A DNA stretch of 64,000 nt from Drechslerella dactyloides (Eukaryota; Ascomycota; Orbiliomycetes; Orbiliales; Orbiliaceae), in assembly GCA_020064725.1 (NCBI GenBank), contig JAGTWJ010000003.1, positions 1,178,001 to 1,242,000 on the forward strand, in the 5' to 3' direction. This document shows, piece by piece, positions 13,064 through 25,237 of the stretch. The notes beneath the pieces were generated by a model. It did no database searches, was not told the DNA's origin, and saw only the letters and a program-made list of their open reading frames with translations. The number at the start of each line of letters is the position of its first letter. Positions within the stretch are counted from its first letter, which is position 1. A program made the translations under genes and the position numbers.

Positions 13064-14116
13064 TTAGCTGCTGTAGACGCCCCAGTACTTCTCAACTCCG
13101 TATTCACCGTCTTTCTTCCAGCCCTCGTTAAAGGCGGATAGAACGCAGTAATTCTTGTAGTTCTTCTTCACTTCTGAGAGGAACGTCTTCTGATTTTCTG
13201 GGGAAGGAATAGCATTCTTTTGCGGTTGACCCTTAGTAGGCCAGCCAGTCTCAGCAACGACAACTGGCTTGCCGCAGAACTTTTGGATCTCCTCCGTATG
13301 TCGCTTAATGAACGCCCCAGATTCTTGAGCAGTGACCGAAGTATCGAAGAAAGGATGCATGTTGACGGTAACAATTTCGTCATCACCGCAAAGTTCCTTG
13401 TTCTTCAAGTGAATCGTCCACACGTCGGTGTTCGTAACGGGGCCTTGGAAACCGGCATCCCGAAGTGTCTTCCGAGTGCTATCGGCAAGACCCTTACACT
13501 TAGCGGCCGAATCGTTCGGATGATTGAAGAGCCACTCGTTCCCAACCGAGACGCCGACGATGCTGGACCAATCGTCCTCCTTTTTGTCCGACTTCTTATT
13601 AGCGTCCTTGACACCGGCAATAATGGCCTTGGTTGCGTCCGCGACCTTGCCTTCATCGGAAAGATCGTAGATTCCAAGCAAGACCCTCATTTTGTTCTTA
13701 GCGGCGCAAGATACAACGACCGGGACCTGGTTGCAGTCCACTCCGTAGATCCGTAGCCATCCGTATTCTCCCTTGCTGGCAACCAAATTTATTTCCTTGG
13801 CCATAGTATCCTCGGATTTGCAGTCACCGCCATCAGCATATGGAGAGTAAACCATACCCGGTCCCCAGCCTTTGGATTTACCGCCCGAGACTGGCGCCTG
13901 CTTTCTCCTGGGATCACGGGCCACATGCTTGTGCAAAGCTACATCCCGAGCTGCAATGCCATTCTCGTGGATATCTAAGAATACATTAGCCAACGAACAA
14001 TTCGTATCTCGAAGCCTGCAACGTGACAGGGCACACTTACGGTGAGGACGGGCATAGGCACCACTGAAGATGCTCAAAGCAGCCAAGCCCCAGACACTAA
14101 GACGTAGAGTAACCAT
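13064..14116 (-). CDS. Secreted GH17 beta-1,3-glucanase/glucanosyltransferase
   Basis: Two exons, 14116-14041 and 13974-13064, around a 66-nt intron (GTAAGT...CTTAG). The spliced product has 328 residues. A signal peptide (residues 1-22) is followed by a basic propeptide-like stretch (about 30-55, ending DPRRK). The GH17 TIM barrel runs from GWGPGMVYSPYADGG (about 61) to the end. Clan GH-A catalytic residues are visible: acid/base Glu172 in SVGNEWLF and nucleophile Glu267 in VVVAETGWPT. Enzymes of this family cut or rejoin beta-1,3-glucan in the wall (Scw/Bgl2-like in yeasts). There is no GPI signal and no serine-rich tail, so it is probably a soluble wall enzyme. The intron length is divisible by three and has no stop, so retention would give a 350-residue protein with 22 extra residues. 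A TATA-like run lies near 14330-14342. Confidence 0.9.
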   Translation of the reverse strand: MVTLRLSVWGLAALSIFSGAYARPHRKCALSRCRLRDTNCSLANVFLDIHENGIAARDVALHKHVARDPRRKQAPVSGGKSKGWGPGMVYSPYADGGDCKSEDTMAKEINLVASKGEYGWLRIYGVDCNQVPVVVSCAAKNKMRVLLGIYDLSDEGKVADATKAIIAGVKDANKKSDKKEDDWSSIVGVSVGNEWLFNHPNDSAAKCKGLADSTRKTLRDAGFQGPVTNTDVWTIHLKNKELCGDDEIVTVNMHPFFDTSVTAQESGAFIKRHTEEIQKFCGKPVVVAETGWPTKGQPQKNAIPSPENQKTFLSEVKKNYKNYCVLSAFNEGWKKDGEYGVEKYWGVYSS

Positions 14117-17100
14117 GTTTAGATCTGGTAGTTGATGATTTCGTAAAGAGTTGAATTCGGAAAAGTGTGGTAATGATGCTTGAATGAGTGACGAGGTTTC
14201 GATCTGAGATATCCCGTAACAGCAGACGTCAGCAAGTCGGAGGCTCAGTGAAGAAAGGAATGGTATTAAACAAGAGCTCTTGTTGAGCTATAAGGAAACC
14301 CGAGCTGAGCTAAAGAGAGCGAAAGGTATGTGTATATATAGTAGGCAAGTTGCTCTGACAATATTATGACGAGGCGGGAAATGATTGGGGATCGGACAGT
14401 GTACATGTACATATGTATTGTAAGAAGTTACAGCTTCGATGGGCGGCCCGCGGGTAGACCCTTGTTACAGGTTCTCCGCGTTCGGTCCCCGCGGCGTGAT
14501 GGATGAAGTCACTCGATACTAATTGGCTTCATATCGTCGTGCGTCGCAAGGACGACAGATAGCGGAGCACCAAGCTCTTGACATCGCTTGCAGCGACATG
14601 ACGAACAGACAATTTATTTACTCACCGATAACTCCGGCTTGCACTTGTTGATGTTGGTATCGATAACCAGTCGATAGAGTTGCTAATTCTGTCGTTCTTT
14701 ATCTCCCCCTTTTTTTGTTCTCAAGAGTACCAGACTCGAGATGCTTGATGATTTTGTGTTCACAAAGGATTGTATCTGACTATCCTCTTGGGATAGTGCG
14801 GTGAGGTATGCAGCTATTGGCTTCGAGCAACGGAAGACGGCGGTCGACAAAGGAATGTAGAAAGTCCGATGAAGATCAACGAGAAGGAAAAGAAAAAGAA
14901 AGAAAGAAAGAAAGTAAAGGAGAGTGGTGAGACCAAAGGAGAGGCTGCAAATGCGGTAATTGAGAGAGCGGAAATATGGAGGGAGAGATGGTTGACGGAC
15001 GGGGACGGGGCATTATATATTTAGGTGCGGAAGCGCGAGCCACCATACCCACGGACTTCAAGCCCACGGTCCCAACTGTGCATGTGCCTAGGCTAGTAGA
15101 CGCTGACCCTCAGGACACTAGTACGGTGCTGCCATTGTTCCTGGAATCGACGCATTCTCGTTGCTCCCAACATGGAAACTACATCATTGGATTCTCCATA
15201 TTATTGCATATTGTACATGTACATGCGCCATGGAGGTACAGTACATATATGCGTACGCGTAGCCTCGAACTCTCCCACCGCATCGTACGTGCTTGTTCTC
15301 CCTGCCAGCCAATTGATTTCGCTTGTTTGTTCCCCCTCGTTCCGACATGTCAGGAAAAAGAAACGCCAGATCGAGACCTCACGAAGTTCAAATTCCAGCA
15401 GAAATTGTACGCAGATACCTTTCTGCTTGTGGCAGACACTGCACCGTTGGTAGAGATTCGCGGCCCAACCAGTGCCCAAAGCGAGCACTAACTTATTCCG
15501 TAGGTTAAAAGGCTTCTCACTAACTCAAGAGCATCGATTTGCGCGCGGTCCGGTGTGACAGCCCAAGACAAAGAAGCGCAATCTGCAGCCAGAGTTTCGG
15601 GCGTCAAGGAATGCTCTCCGGTTGGCTCAATCGGTCTGCATAGTTCGGTCCGGCAAACCATGGGGCAGGAATAGCACAGAAATCCCCTTCAATGGTGAAA
15701 GGGCTCTGTCACCCTACATACAGTGGCTTCGAGCATCCCTTGCCTTCTTTTGAAAAATAGTATCGAGTCAGGCTTCAAAGCTCTCAATTTTATCCCGATG
15801 CGTGATGGGCGGGATCTATATCCCTGGCGGGGCTGACTCCTCGCCAGTGGGTTCCACGGTCGCTGCCAAGCTACTGGCCAGAGGACCCCGGAACCATGCC
15901 CACATGCAGGTACCAAATTCCCCCCCAGTTATGTTTCTAAAATTGAGAATTCTGGAATGCGGGCTCGGTGTTCAATTCGAAAACACAATTCTGACCTCGT
16001 GTACGCATACCCTGGGCACTCAACTAGAAATTTCTAGAGCTGAGGAACGGAGAAACTCAAGGAAGTGCCTACCTTAACACTGCACTGCGTGGCGAGAGGC
16101 AGCCTAGCAATCGAGCCCGCAAACAGGCCAAAACAACTGCGTGGGAACGTCTTGTCACTTTAAATCCGCCCAACCGCCGGCCTGCAACTCCAACCACGAG
16201 AGGCAGACTTGGGCCTCCCTTTTCGTGCAGCTCGCTATTGTTCCTGCATTTCCAAGCCGAATTTGCATATCCAACCAGGCTAACCGTTACCAATAGCGCC
16301 GATTCGGCTCTGCCTTCTTACGCCACCCCTCCACGGCCCGGCTGGTTAACGAAAGCCCATCTGCGCGGAGAAGTGGGGATGGGAGGGCATGATCGACCTT
16401 GCTGCAATCTCGGGTCCTAAACCAAGGGAAAACCCGCGTGTTTATCGATTAAGAGATAGCATTATCGCGCCCTACAGGATATCATGATGGCGGGTTTTCC
16501 GGGCTGAGCAGAGCAGTTCGTCAACTCAGCTTGTCTGTTTACGCACCTCAATTGTCCGCGAAACAAGTGACACTTCCTGTCTTGCTGTCAGCATGAAGGT
16601 AGTCGCCCAATTAGCGCCTGTCGGATCGTTCGTGTACAGCAACTGATTTCCGGAGATCGTTCGGTTTCCTGAAGTCTTTCTTGGCATCTTCTCGGGCCCT
16701 AGTCTAAAGCGCAGGTTCTCTGATAGGCAATTTTGTGAACATGGCAACATCGTGGTCTCATTTTTATCTGATCTAGAAGCTGTTCTCTTCCAGGTTGCTT
16801 CCAAATTCTAACAAATTGCCAATTAAGGAAGACGCTAGTTTATCCATGGTTTATTTTGGGTGTTTATCGCGTTGGCTGGATTGATCCTGGTTTTTGGCGA
16901 CGGTTCCGAAGTCCAATTCCTGAAAGGGCCATCTAAACGGGGCCATCGCTACCGACAATACTTGCCGACGACATGGTCACACGGCTTCCACCGTCGGCAA
17001 AATATTCTCGGATACAGCAATCCTACGGCTCATCTGTAACAAAAGCTACCACGTCGCCACAAGCTTGGCGTACCCTAATCAATTTGATATCGATATCTAG

Positions 17101-18783
17101 TACGTATCGATATAGTTGAATGGGTATCGGAACTCATTTTTACTGTTCTACCCTGCAGCTCTTCGCGTCGCGTCCATATTTAGACTGTGATGGACGTTCG
17201 TCCCGACACTGTGATGCCACTTTAACGTGGTTTTCAACGGGCAAATCATCCCTTTAGCAACTGTCGAGGTCCGCCGCATGGATACATTCACATCCGTGTA
17301 TTCAACCATGGCCTGGGCTGATGTGTATCCGATTCCGTCCGGAGACCTACCCGGATCGCTATCAATGAGTTTCTTGGTAATGTACATATTCCACGAGTCG
17401 AGAAGATCTGATACTACAACCAGACAGATGCAAATAGAACCGGTGGCTTGCATTTAACCCTGCATCAGACCACCGCGGTATCGATGCATATATGTGCATG
17501 TACAGGCGCATCCTACCAATAGACGTCTATAGACCAACCCATGTATATGCGCGTACATATCCGGATATCTTGCACGCAATTTGCACGGCTGCAAAACGAC
17601 TCGTCTAGAGGTTTGCGTTCCCGGCTTCTCGAATTTCTTCGGCTACAATGCCGATCAGTATCTGTAGCGGGATCTCTCGCATCTGTAGATTTCGATTCTA
17701 GTTATAAAACGGACAGGCTGGCTAGACGACAGTGGCAAGCGTTTCCGAGCCGGTACCCAGTATTCGATTGTACCGAGAGATCGAAACTGTAGAGTTTACA
17801 AATTTACGAAAGCTACGCGCTCGAAGTCAAGCTGAAATAGAAAGATGGCGTTGATGCAGGTTGACTTCCTGCACAGATACAACAAAGTTCATAATTTTGA
17901 TATATATAACCGATCACTCTTGGTCTCATGGTCCCTAAATTCCGGCCCTTAAGCCTTGTGCTCCATGTTCTACCTGCTGGCAGAAAGAACTAGGATCTAT
18001 CCGCATGCGCAGCCATGCCCTGGCAAGACTGGATCGCACTAAGATATCATTCGACAAGGCAACCCTAGACTACAGCCGCCATATCGCGTATACCTAAGTA
18101 TGTAACGACATTTACGAGCCAGGGTATAGATACAATCCCAACAGACTTAAGAGCGTATGTATGCATAAGCCTAAAGTTATCTTCAAAGGAAGCACAAGCG
18201 GATCTTTGTCCGAAATAGGAAATTCCCGATTCGAGGGCACGCTGGTGCAACCGAACCAGAACTTCCAACGCCCCACAACACATGCACGATGATAATAATA
18301 GCACCATACGAGTCAACTCTAGAGTCATGCACGTTGGCCTAGAACGTGTATGCGATTTTGGGCAAGAAGTTTGCAAAAAACACTCTAATATATTTTCCAC
18401 CGCTCCTTTCATGAGATAGTATATATACAACAAGACAACAAAATGCAACGGACAGATACAAGTAGCTAAAGGTACAGGATGTAACAGGAAAAATTATTCA
18501 GTAGCGACTGAAAATGATGCAAAGTGAGAGTTTGTGGCATGTATTGTTTGGTTTGGTTGGATGTAGGTATACAATAGATAAATACATACCCCGATGATAA
18601 CAAAGGAAAGACAAATTGAAACTAACGAATGAAATGCAAGGAACTAATATTTTTGTACTATTCTCAGAACAACGAATGACAGAGGAAAACTCATTAGATG
18701 ATTGCGTCATTCAGAATTTGAGCGGATGACACGACAGGAGACGACCGCATAATGCCTTAGGTCTCAGACGAGTGTCTAGAGAC
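14117..18783. other. Intergenic, 4.7 kb, no gene recognised
   Basis: Near the left end are promoter-type sequences for the GH17 gene, including a TATATATA run at about 14332-14342. An AAAG microsatellite lies at about 14896-14914. Open frames at 14976-15491 (plus) and 18065-18448 (minus) have no family motif, signal peptide or splice continuity. Several stretches (for example 17095-17115) are rich in ATCGAT/GATATC-type palindromic words. Confidence 0.45.
14896..14914. repeat. AAAG microsatellite
   Basis: A short run of GAAA units (about four perfect copies) stands in otherwise unique DNA, beside a purine-rich flank. It is non-coding and not obviously part of an element. Confidence 0.7.
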
Positions 18784-20524
18784 TTAAAGGTATCGCGCTG
18801 CCCTACGATAGCCGTATCCTCCGTAGCCGCCACCGTAGGTTGGAGGTGGGGTCGTAGTGGCCCGAGCGGTAGGGGTGCAGGTGCCGTTGGGTGCGGAGGC
18901 GTAACCGACATTGCATGGGGCGTGCGTGGTAGTAGTCGGCTTGGGAGTAGCGGTGCACAAGCCGTTAGCACCCTTAGTGGAGCCAGTAGCACACGGAGCC
19001 TGAGTAGTGGTAGTAGGCTTAGGGGTAGCGGTGCAAAGACCGTTTGCGCCCTTGGTCGAACCAGTAGAGCAGGGGACAGGAGCGGTGGTCGTTGACTGGG
19101 CGGTCGCGGTGCAACCGTTGGGACCTGCGATGTAGCCGGCGGCGCAAGGAGTGGTGGTGGTAGGCTGCGAAGTAGCGGTGCAAATGCCGTTCGCCCCCTT
19201 AGTGGAACCAGCGGAGCAAGGGGTAGTGGTGGCAGAGCACACGCCGTTCGTGCCCTTGGTGGAACCAGCAGAGCAAGGGGCAGCAGTAGTCGTGGTAGCT
19301 TTGGCGGTAGCAGAGCAAACGCCGTTGTACCCGACGGTGGAGCCAGGAGCGCAAGAAGAACCACCACCTGGGGCAGTGGTGGTATTAGAGCCTGGTGCAG
19401 TGGTGGTGGCAGAGCACACGCCGTTCGCTCCCTTAGTGGAACCAGCGGAGCAAGGGGTAGTGGTAGCAGAGCACACGCCGTTCGTGCCCTTGGTGGAACC
19501 AGCAGAGCAACCAGCAGCAGTAGTCGTGGTGGCCTGGCCAGTAGCGGTGCAAGACCCGTTAGGACCGGCAGTATATCCAGCAGCGCAGGGAGTGGTGGTA
19601 GGCTGGGAAGTAGCAGTGCAAAGACCGTTTGTGCCCTTCGTGGAACCAGCGGAGCAAGCGGCAGGAGTCGTTGTGACAGTGCCAGGAGCAGAGGATCCTG
19701 CGCCAGTCTCAGAACCGCAAGATCCTGTGATCGTCTTTGTCTGGGTGACAGTAGATGCCGCAGGAGCATTACCAGGAACTGTTTGAGTGACGGTAGAGGC
19801 TGCGGGAGCGTTGCAACTTTGAGTAACAGTCTTGGCGGGAACAGTCGTCGTGATATAGTTGACCGGGCCGGTAACTGCCTGTGTGACCGTCTTGGTATTG
19901 ACAACGGTCTGGGCAGGAGCAGTTTGTGTGACAGTCAGGGCGGCGCCAGTAACAGGCTTAGTCTCGGTCAAGGTCACTGTCTTGCCAGGAGAAGTGACAG
20001 TGTAAGTGACGGCACTTGGTTGGCCATATGAACCAGAGTTGACAGTGACAGTTTTCTTTTCGGTGCAAGTAGTCGTGACTGTCTTGACGGAGGCAGCACC
20101 GGCGACTGTGAGAGTTGCATAGCCTCCTGGGCCGGGAACAGTCTTGGTGACAGTCTTGGCCTGAGCATTAACCGTGACGGTCGTGGCCCGCTGTTGCACG
20201 GTCACAGTCTTAGCTTGAATGGTGCGGGTCTTCGTGATGTATCTGGTTGATGCAGGGTTCTTGCAGTTCGCTGCAAAATGTTGTTAGCATACTAGCTTCG
20301 AGATGAATAGTATGGTTGGCAGGAGACCTACACTTCGTCACCGTCTTCGTCTGTGTGACTGTACGAACACCGCCGTTGCCGTTGCCGTTGCCGTTGCCAT
20401 TGCCATTGCCATTGCCGGCACCGTTATCGTAACCATATCCATACCCACCGGCATGTGCATCTGGAGCGGCATATACCAGCTGAGCCCCGATGGCAGCAAC
20501 CAAGCAAAGACCTGTAAACTTCAT
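18784..20524 (-). CDS. Secreted Thr/Val-rich protein with 11 tandem two-cysteine modules
   Basis: Two exons, 20524-20332 and 20270-18784, with a 61-nt intron (GTAGGT...TTGCAG) joined through AAG T|CG. The product has 559 residues. The only ATG start gives a signal peptide (MKFTGLCLVAAIGAQLVYAA) followed by Gly-Tyr and a Gly-Asn run (about residues 26-52). Residues about 53-265 are dominated by TVTQT/KTVT repeats with few cysteines. From about 270 to 538 come 11 tandem modules of 18-34 residues. Each has a two-cysteine core of the form C-x-x-G-S-T-K-G-x-N-G-x-C-T-A-T followed by a Thr-rich linker. The protein ends in a Gly-Tyr tail (YGGGYGGYGYRRAARYL) with no GPI signal. It is probably a heavily O-glycosylated wall or surface protein. 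I know no named family with this architecture. Confidence 0.8.
18850..19656 (-). repeat. Coding tandem repeat: 11 cysteine-pair modules
   Basis: Each unit codes for two cysteines about 11-12 residues apart, with a Gly-Ser-Thr-Lys-Gly type spacer and a Thr-rich linker. Copies differ mainly by small substitutions and linker length; one is extended by a Gly-Ser-Asn segment and one has a shortened cysteine loop (GPNGC). The near-identity of several units at DNA level suggests recent expansion or conversion. The region is also open in other frames because of this bias. Confidence 0.8.
20371..20418 (-). repeat. Hexanucleotide repeat coding Gly-Asn
   Basis: About seven units of GTTGCC or ATTGCC on the plus strand encode an alternating Gly-Asn run just after the signal peptide of the repeat protein. 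It is likely length-variable between strains. Confidence 0.8.
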
Positions 20525-20757
20525 CCTGAATGACAATGAAAAATCTAGGGAATGAAAATATATGGTCTAGGATACCAGTCCGCAATTGGAAAGTCGAGGT
20601 GATTATACAATTAAGATACTATAGAATCTCCACGAGTGACGAGAATGGAAAGATCGAATGAATGTCGATATAGTCGAGACGGTTAAGAATTATAAAAGAT
20701 CGCAGATCCAAATGATAGGAAATCCAACGAATGGTCGAATGATACGAGAAGAGAATA

Positions 20758-20812
20758 AAAAGCGAAGCTGAAGAAGCGAATTGTAATTAAAAGCGAAGTT
20801 GAAGAAGCGAAT
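20758..20812. repeat. 24-bp direct repeat in the promoter of the repeat protein
   Basis: Two copies of a 24-bp unit beginning AAAAGCGAAG and ending GAAGAAGCGAAT lie at 20758-20781 and 20789-20812 with one mismatch, spaced 31 bp start to start. They sit 230-290 nt upstream of the ATG of the 18784-20524 gene. Whether they bind a regulator is unknown. A TATATAAG-type box lies further upstream near 20870. Confidence 0.6.
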
Positions 20813-23692
20813 GCTGATGATGATGGTGAAAGAAAGCGATGTGAATAGGGCGAGCCATCGCACTTATATACAATTGATCGAAGTCTGAGCCCGTTCGTGA
20901 AAGCCAGTTATCGAATCGTGGTAGCTCCCTCTTTCAGGGCGCCGGCCTCTGGTTTCATCAATTGCATCCCCTGTTGGACTGTTGTGGTAAGTCGAACCAC
21001 ATACGATGAGCTATCGCACACTTACGACCAGGTCTTCACCATATCCTTGCACGCGGGCGACCCAGTTCTGGCCCTTGACCAACTATTCCAAGCACAGGGG
21101 TCTGCTATATTTGCTGGTAAACACGACATGGGTTGAATGCGTTGAGGGTCACCATTTTCTTAATTCCGCGATCGTGTCGCGCGATATATCTAGGGAGAAA
21201 GACTTGACAAGCATTTTGATTGGGCTTTGTGAACAGCGACGTCCTTATTTTAGAAAGTCGCTTTTTCAGGTACTCCCGGCGACATGGGTGGGTGCCAGTA
21301 ACATTGCAATACTGGACCTCAAAGACTGGGCTATTCAAAGAACAAGCCTTCTTTCTGGTGGGTTGTGGGACCCAAGGCCACACGCGCGATGCTTAAGCGG
21401 AGATTCGAAACAAGCTATTGGCAGTCTTTGCAAGCGAAAATTAACCGCTCCAACTTTGTCGAATAGCAGACTGCAGAGACTGAGACACCCAAGACGACCA
21501 GGCGCTGTTGTCTGGATGCGGGAATCGGGGAATTAATTTTAACTGCAGGAGTTCTGACGTGCCCGTCCACGGATCCTGTCAGCCAACCGGCGGTTGCTCC
21601 CCTGACATGGTGTTCGCCGGACCCAGAACAACTCGTTTTAATGCGCATGCACCGCGGGTCCGCCCGAGCTCTCGCCCTGGAAAACAATGCGGCTGAGGGT
21701 TCATACGGTAGACACTGTTCCTGGACTAAATATGTCTCCACGAACCTGTGCCAAGCAACATTTACTATCCGTTGTTTGCTCCTTAGGCGCGGGAGGTTCT
21801 CTTCGGGTATTTAGAGTCGAGAGTCGATTCAAGGCCCATAGCCATCGGCTAAAAATATCCATCTCCCAGTCTCGAAGCTTATCCGCTATTGACCTTAGGA
21901 CGTTTTAACTATCACTCTTATTTTTTCTATTTTTTTGCATTGTGTTTGCTCCCAGCTGACGTCGACCGGGTTGGCGCCATGCATGGAATAGCTGTGTGAT
22001 GTAGCATGCGCATGCATTCCGTTATCGAAGTAGATTGTAGCTACCTGGCCTGCAGACGTACTGCAGACCGGCCCTGATCGATCACACCGATAGCGATGCT
22101 GATAGCCAAGACCAAACCTGAATACAGCGTCTAGACCTCAAAACATGATATCTGAACAAGGTAAAATCTGGAGCTCTCACAATGCATTTACGTAACAATA
22201 CAACTTCAAGGTCTTTGCCCACATCTGTGCTGTCGCGCCCGGCCTGATTGCGAATTTGGGTATGAATGTCTTGTGAATACATCTATGCACGCGCTATCTT
22301 CTATTCCAGCATGTGTATACGATATCCGAGTGCCCAGGTTACACTGCATTATTCTTGGCTTTGAATATAGGCGGCAGTAGCTTGGTTGATTGATGGATGG
22401 CCATCGACGGGGATCACGTATGCATATGACTGGACCGTAGCTATAGCTGCAGCGCTTCTTCAAGCTGAATCTTAAGCCTAGATGGTTTAGGCCATGATAT
22501 CTGCAGACTCGCCAAGAGTCTTCACAGTTGTGAGGCATTGCCAGGCTGCCGCAAGCCAGTGTTCCGTGTGCAATCTCGTTTGCTCGGCCACCAATTAATT
22601 GGTTATCGTCTTGTCTTGTGTCTGCCAAATCGCTAGTAGATGCCGCTGGCGAGAGACTAGCTCGCATTGTTTGCCCGCAAGCCACAAGTTTGCGCACGGC
22701 CACTTTAGCCGACACAAACATTCACCGCCACAATCCGCCGTCAAGAAAATTTCCGCTGTCTCGGCTCTTCTTCCTCTCTTCTCTTCTCTTCTTCTTTTCT
22801 TCTCTCCTCAGAAAACGTATTATTTACAACCCTCTCTATTCACTCCGGCTTTTCTCATCACCGTGGAAATACCATCGGAGGGGAAATGAGAGGGAAGAGC
22901 AATTTCTTCTCTTTGCAGCAATGTCTGCAAAGGGCCTCCGTTCCCTTATGTCCAGGAATTCATATTCATCCAACAATTTCGCAGGACAACATGTCGGTAG
23001 GAACATCATTCGACACATGCGACGCATTCTGACACGATGGTACGATCAATTGATCAAGTCAGTTAGTTAGAGCTATTAGTTGGGCTTCTGTAGCATCCCT
23101 CGAAGTAATTTCGTGTACGTTGTTCAGGACCGACGTCGCATTCGCAGTAGCCTCGATGCCAGATTGCCATCCGCGATCGTATGCCGGCTTCCCGTACGTG
23201 AGAATGGAGGCCTCGCTGCTGAGCGTTCTTAGTATCTATTATCAACATCCTGTCTTCGCCTCTTGGTGTCCAACATTCATTCCTGTAGACTGGCTCCCGT
23301 CGCATCTTGAGGCCGATGGTCGACGTGACCAATACGTGATATCTCGGAGCCTAACTGTTCCAACACTGGAAGAAGACCTTGCAGGAGGCTCTGCGTGACC
23401 GTGTGATTCGAAAGCTGGCATGTTTGATTGGTTGGCAAACACCTGACGTTTTAGTCGGTGCAGCTTCGGGCATCGTAGACGGATTGCCAACCCGACTAAA
23501 ATCGACTCACGCAGAAATATATTTTTCTCGTTGCGTACATCTCTTGAATCCATCTCTCGGCATTTTTGCGACAGCTCTTACCTGTCTACGACAGCAACCC
23601 TTCGACCCCTGCCTCATACTCCGTCCGGTAGTCCCGATTTCCGATACATTCCCTACAGCTGCGGCCATATTCAGATATCACGAGTCAGCAAG
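20813..23692. other. Intergenic, 2.9 kb
   Basis: The first part is the upstream region of the repeat-protein gene. Open frames at 21006-21536 (plus), 21415-21741 (minus) and 22206-22721 (minus) show no domain or splice logic. A strong CT tract (about 22760-22809) precedes a small ORF listed separately. GCATGC-type palindromes cluster near 22004-22016. Confidence 0.4.
22921..23070 (+). CDS. Possible small basic protein (49 aa), weak
   Basis: An ATG at 22921 with a favourable CAGCAATGTC context lies about 110 nt after a long CT tract of the kind found just before fungal transcription starts. It opens a 49-codon frame rich in Arg and Ser (starts MSAKGLRSLM). No family is recognised. It may equally be part of a spliced or non-coding transcript. 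A possible splice donor (CG|GTAGG) inside it leaves room for a longer gene. Confidence 0.2.
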   Translation: MSAKGLRSLMSRNSYSSNNFAGQHVGRNIIRHMRRILTRWYDQLIKSVS

Positions 23693-24531
23693 ATGCCGCG
23701 GGGAAAGTTTTCGAAGCCAACACGAGGAGGTGCGCTCCTGCCAGCGCTCTTACCGGCGCCCAACCCCTTCCAACTCCAACGATGCTAACTGTCTGTTCCA
23801 TTCCTTTGAATAGGTGGAAAGAAGTTCTCGCGTGATGTCCGGCCAGCAGATGATGCCCCGGGCATGTGGTATGATGTCAGTAACCGCTCTCACCAGAGCT
23901 CAAGGGGCTGGGCAGAGCCTGCAGCCGCCACAGACAGTCCAGAGCTGACCTTACTACTCAGGGTCCGCGCGAGAAAGAGGAAGAGGACGATGTCGATTCC
24001 GAGGAAGAAGATTCATCTGAAGAAGGATCCGATGAAGACGAATCCGGAGCCGGCTCCTCTGCCAAGCCAAAAGCGCCCGTCATAACCGCCGATATGTCCC
24101 GCGACGAGCGCCGTGCCGCCCAGAAAGCCCTCAAGGAAGCGAAGAGAGCGCAGCTGTCAAAGGGCGTTGCCACCTTTCCGGAATCCGAAGACGAAGACGA
24201 AGAGGAGGAAGAAGAAGCCGCTGGCCCCTCCAAGCAAAAGCCACCCAAAGCTACTGTACCGGGTCTCCAGACGAGCAATCCAAACGCCGGTAATGTCGAC
24301 CCAACGATTTCAAGAAGGGACAGAGAGGCCGCAGAAGCTGCAGCTGCGAAGGAACGCTATCGGAAACTCCACGAGGCTGGAAAGACAGAGGAGGCCAAGA
24401 GCGATCTGGCGAGACTGGCCATCATCAGGAAGGAGAGAGAGGAAAAGGCCAAGCAGCGACAGGCAGAGATTGATGAGAAGAAGCGACAGGCCGACATCAA
24501 GGCACTGCAGAGCAAGAAGAAGCTGAAGTGA
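23693..24531 (+). CDS. PP28/PDAP1 family phosphoprotein (28 kDa heat- and acid-stable phosphoprotein)
   Basis: Three exons: 23693-23729, 23814-23875 and 23962-24531, with introns of 84 and 86 nt. The product has 222 residues. It starts MPRGKFSKPTRGGGKKFSRD, the usual fungal N-terminus of this family. Very acidic Glu/Asp/Ser runs (potential casein kinase 2 sites) follow. Near the C-terminus is the diagnostic PP28 core: ISRRDREAAEAAAAKERYRK and then GKTEEAKSDLARLAIIRK. A Lys-rich helix ends the protein. The animal protein binds PDGF and is a casein kinase substrate; the fungal role is not defined. The second donor is GTCAGT rather than GTAAGT. It was chosen because it keeps frame with the strong CTGAC...CTCAG acceptor at 23961. 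The 3' part alone is certain; exon 2 could shift by a few codons. Confidence 0.85.
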
Positions 24532-25237
24532 GGGGTTACGCTGAATGCCGTGACAATCTCTGTACTATTGGCTTTAGCGGCTTTCTGCTATACTGCTTGC
24601 TCAAGGGATAATGATATAGACCTCTAGATCGCTCTATCCTCAGGAGGCCTGCAGCCTGCCTCGAATTTTTTGTCTGGAAAATATATCTAGATACATCTAC
24701 CTTATCACGAGGTCTACAGATACGTTATCATGCAACGCCTCTATCGTCCTGCATATAAGTCCGATAGAGCTATTTACGAGGGTTAAAACCCTCAGAAACC
24801 CAATTAGAAGCGAGACTTTAACTATACAGTCCCGATGGAACTCATCACGTTCGATAAATTTATATTTACTACATGTCGATCATCACTGAAGGTCGGACTG
24901 TGTTCCCATATATTTCCATTAACAAGTGCTATCGCCTCCCCAAGCCAGAACTATGTATCAACTTCTAAGGTACATGTGGAGGACTGCATCCCATCGTAAA
25001 GGGAGCAGCTCGGTATATATGCACACGCAGATGAATTTCTTTTTCCTCTTTTCAGAGTATCAACTTGGTATTTTTAAATATAAAAAAACTCCTCCTGTAT
25101 GCCGTATGATTCCCTAGCGAAGAATGATAAACATCGAAATAATAGCAAAGCTGCAACCGCATACACCCAAGTTACAGGGCAGTCGAGAACGACACGGTTG
25201 CGACCAATTAGAAATTCTCAAGTGACATCAGCACTGA
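24532..25237. other. Intergenic
   Basis: This 0.7-kb stretch lies between the PP28 gene and the small secreted peptide gene. It is AT-rich in parts and shows no ORF or RNA gene that I can support. Confidence 0.5.

Noticed and set aside
14976..15491. 171-codon plus frame upstream of the GH17 gene
   Set aside because: No domain, no signal peptide, overlapping open frames on both strands and no splice partners; best explained by chance.
18711..19904. 397-codon open frame on the minus strand overlapping the repeat protein, and a 211-codon plus frame at 19151-19786
   Set aside because: Both are shadows produced by the biased tandem repeats. They give Leu/Pro- or Val/Pro-rich text with no signal peptide, while the chosen frame has signal peptide, splice join and conserved cysteine modules.
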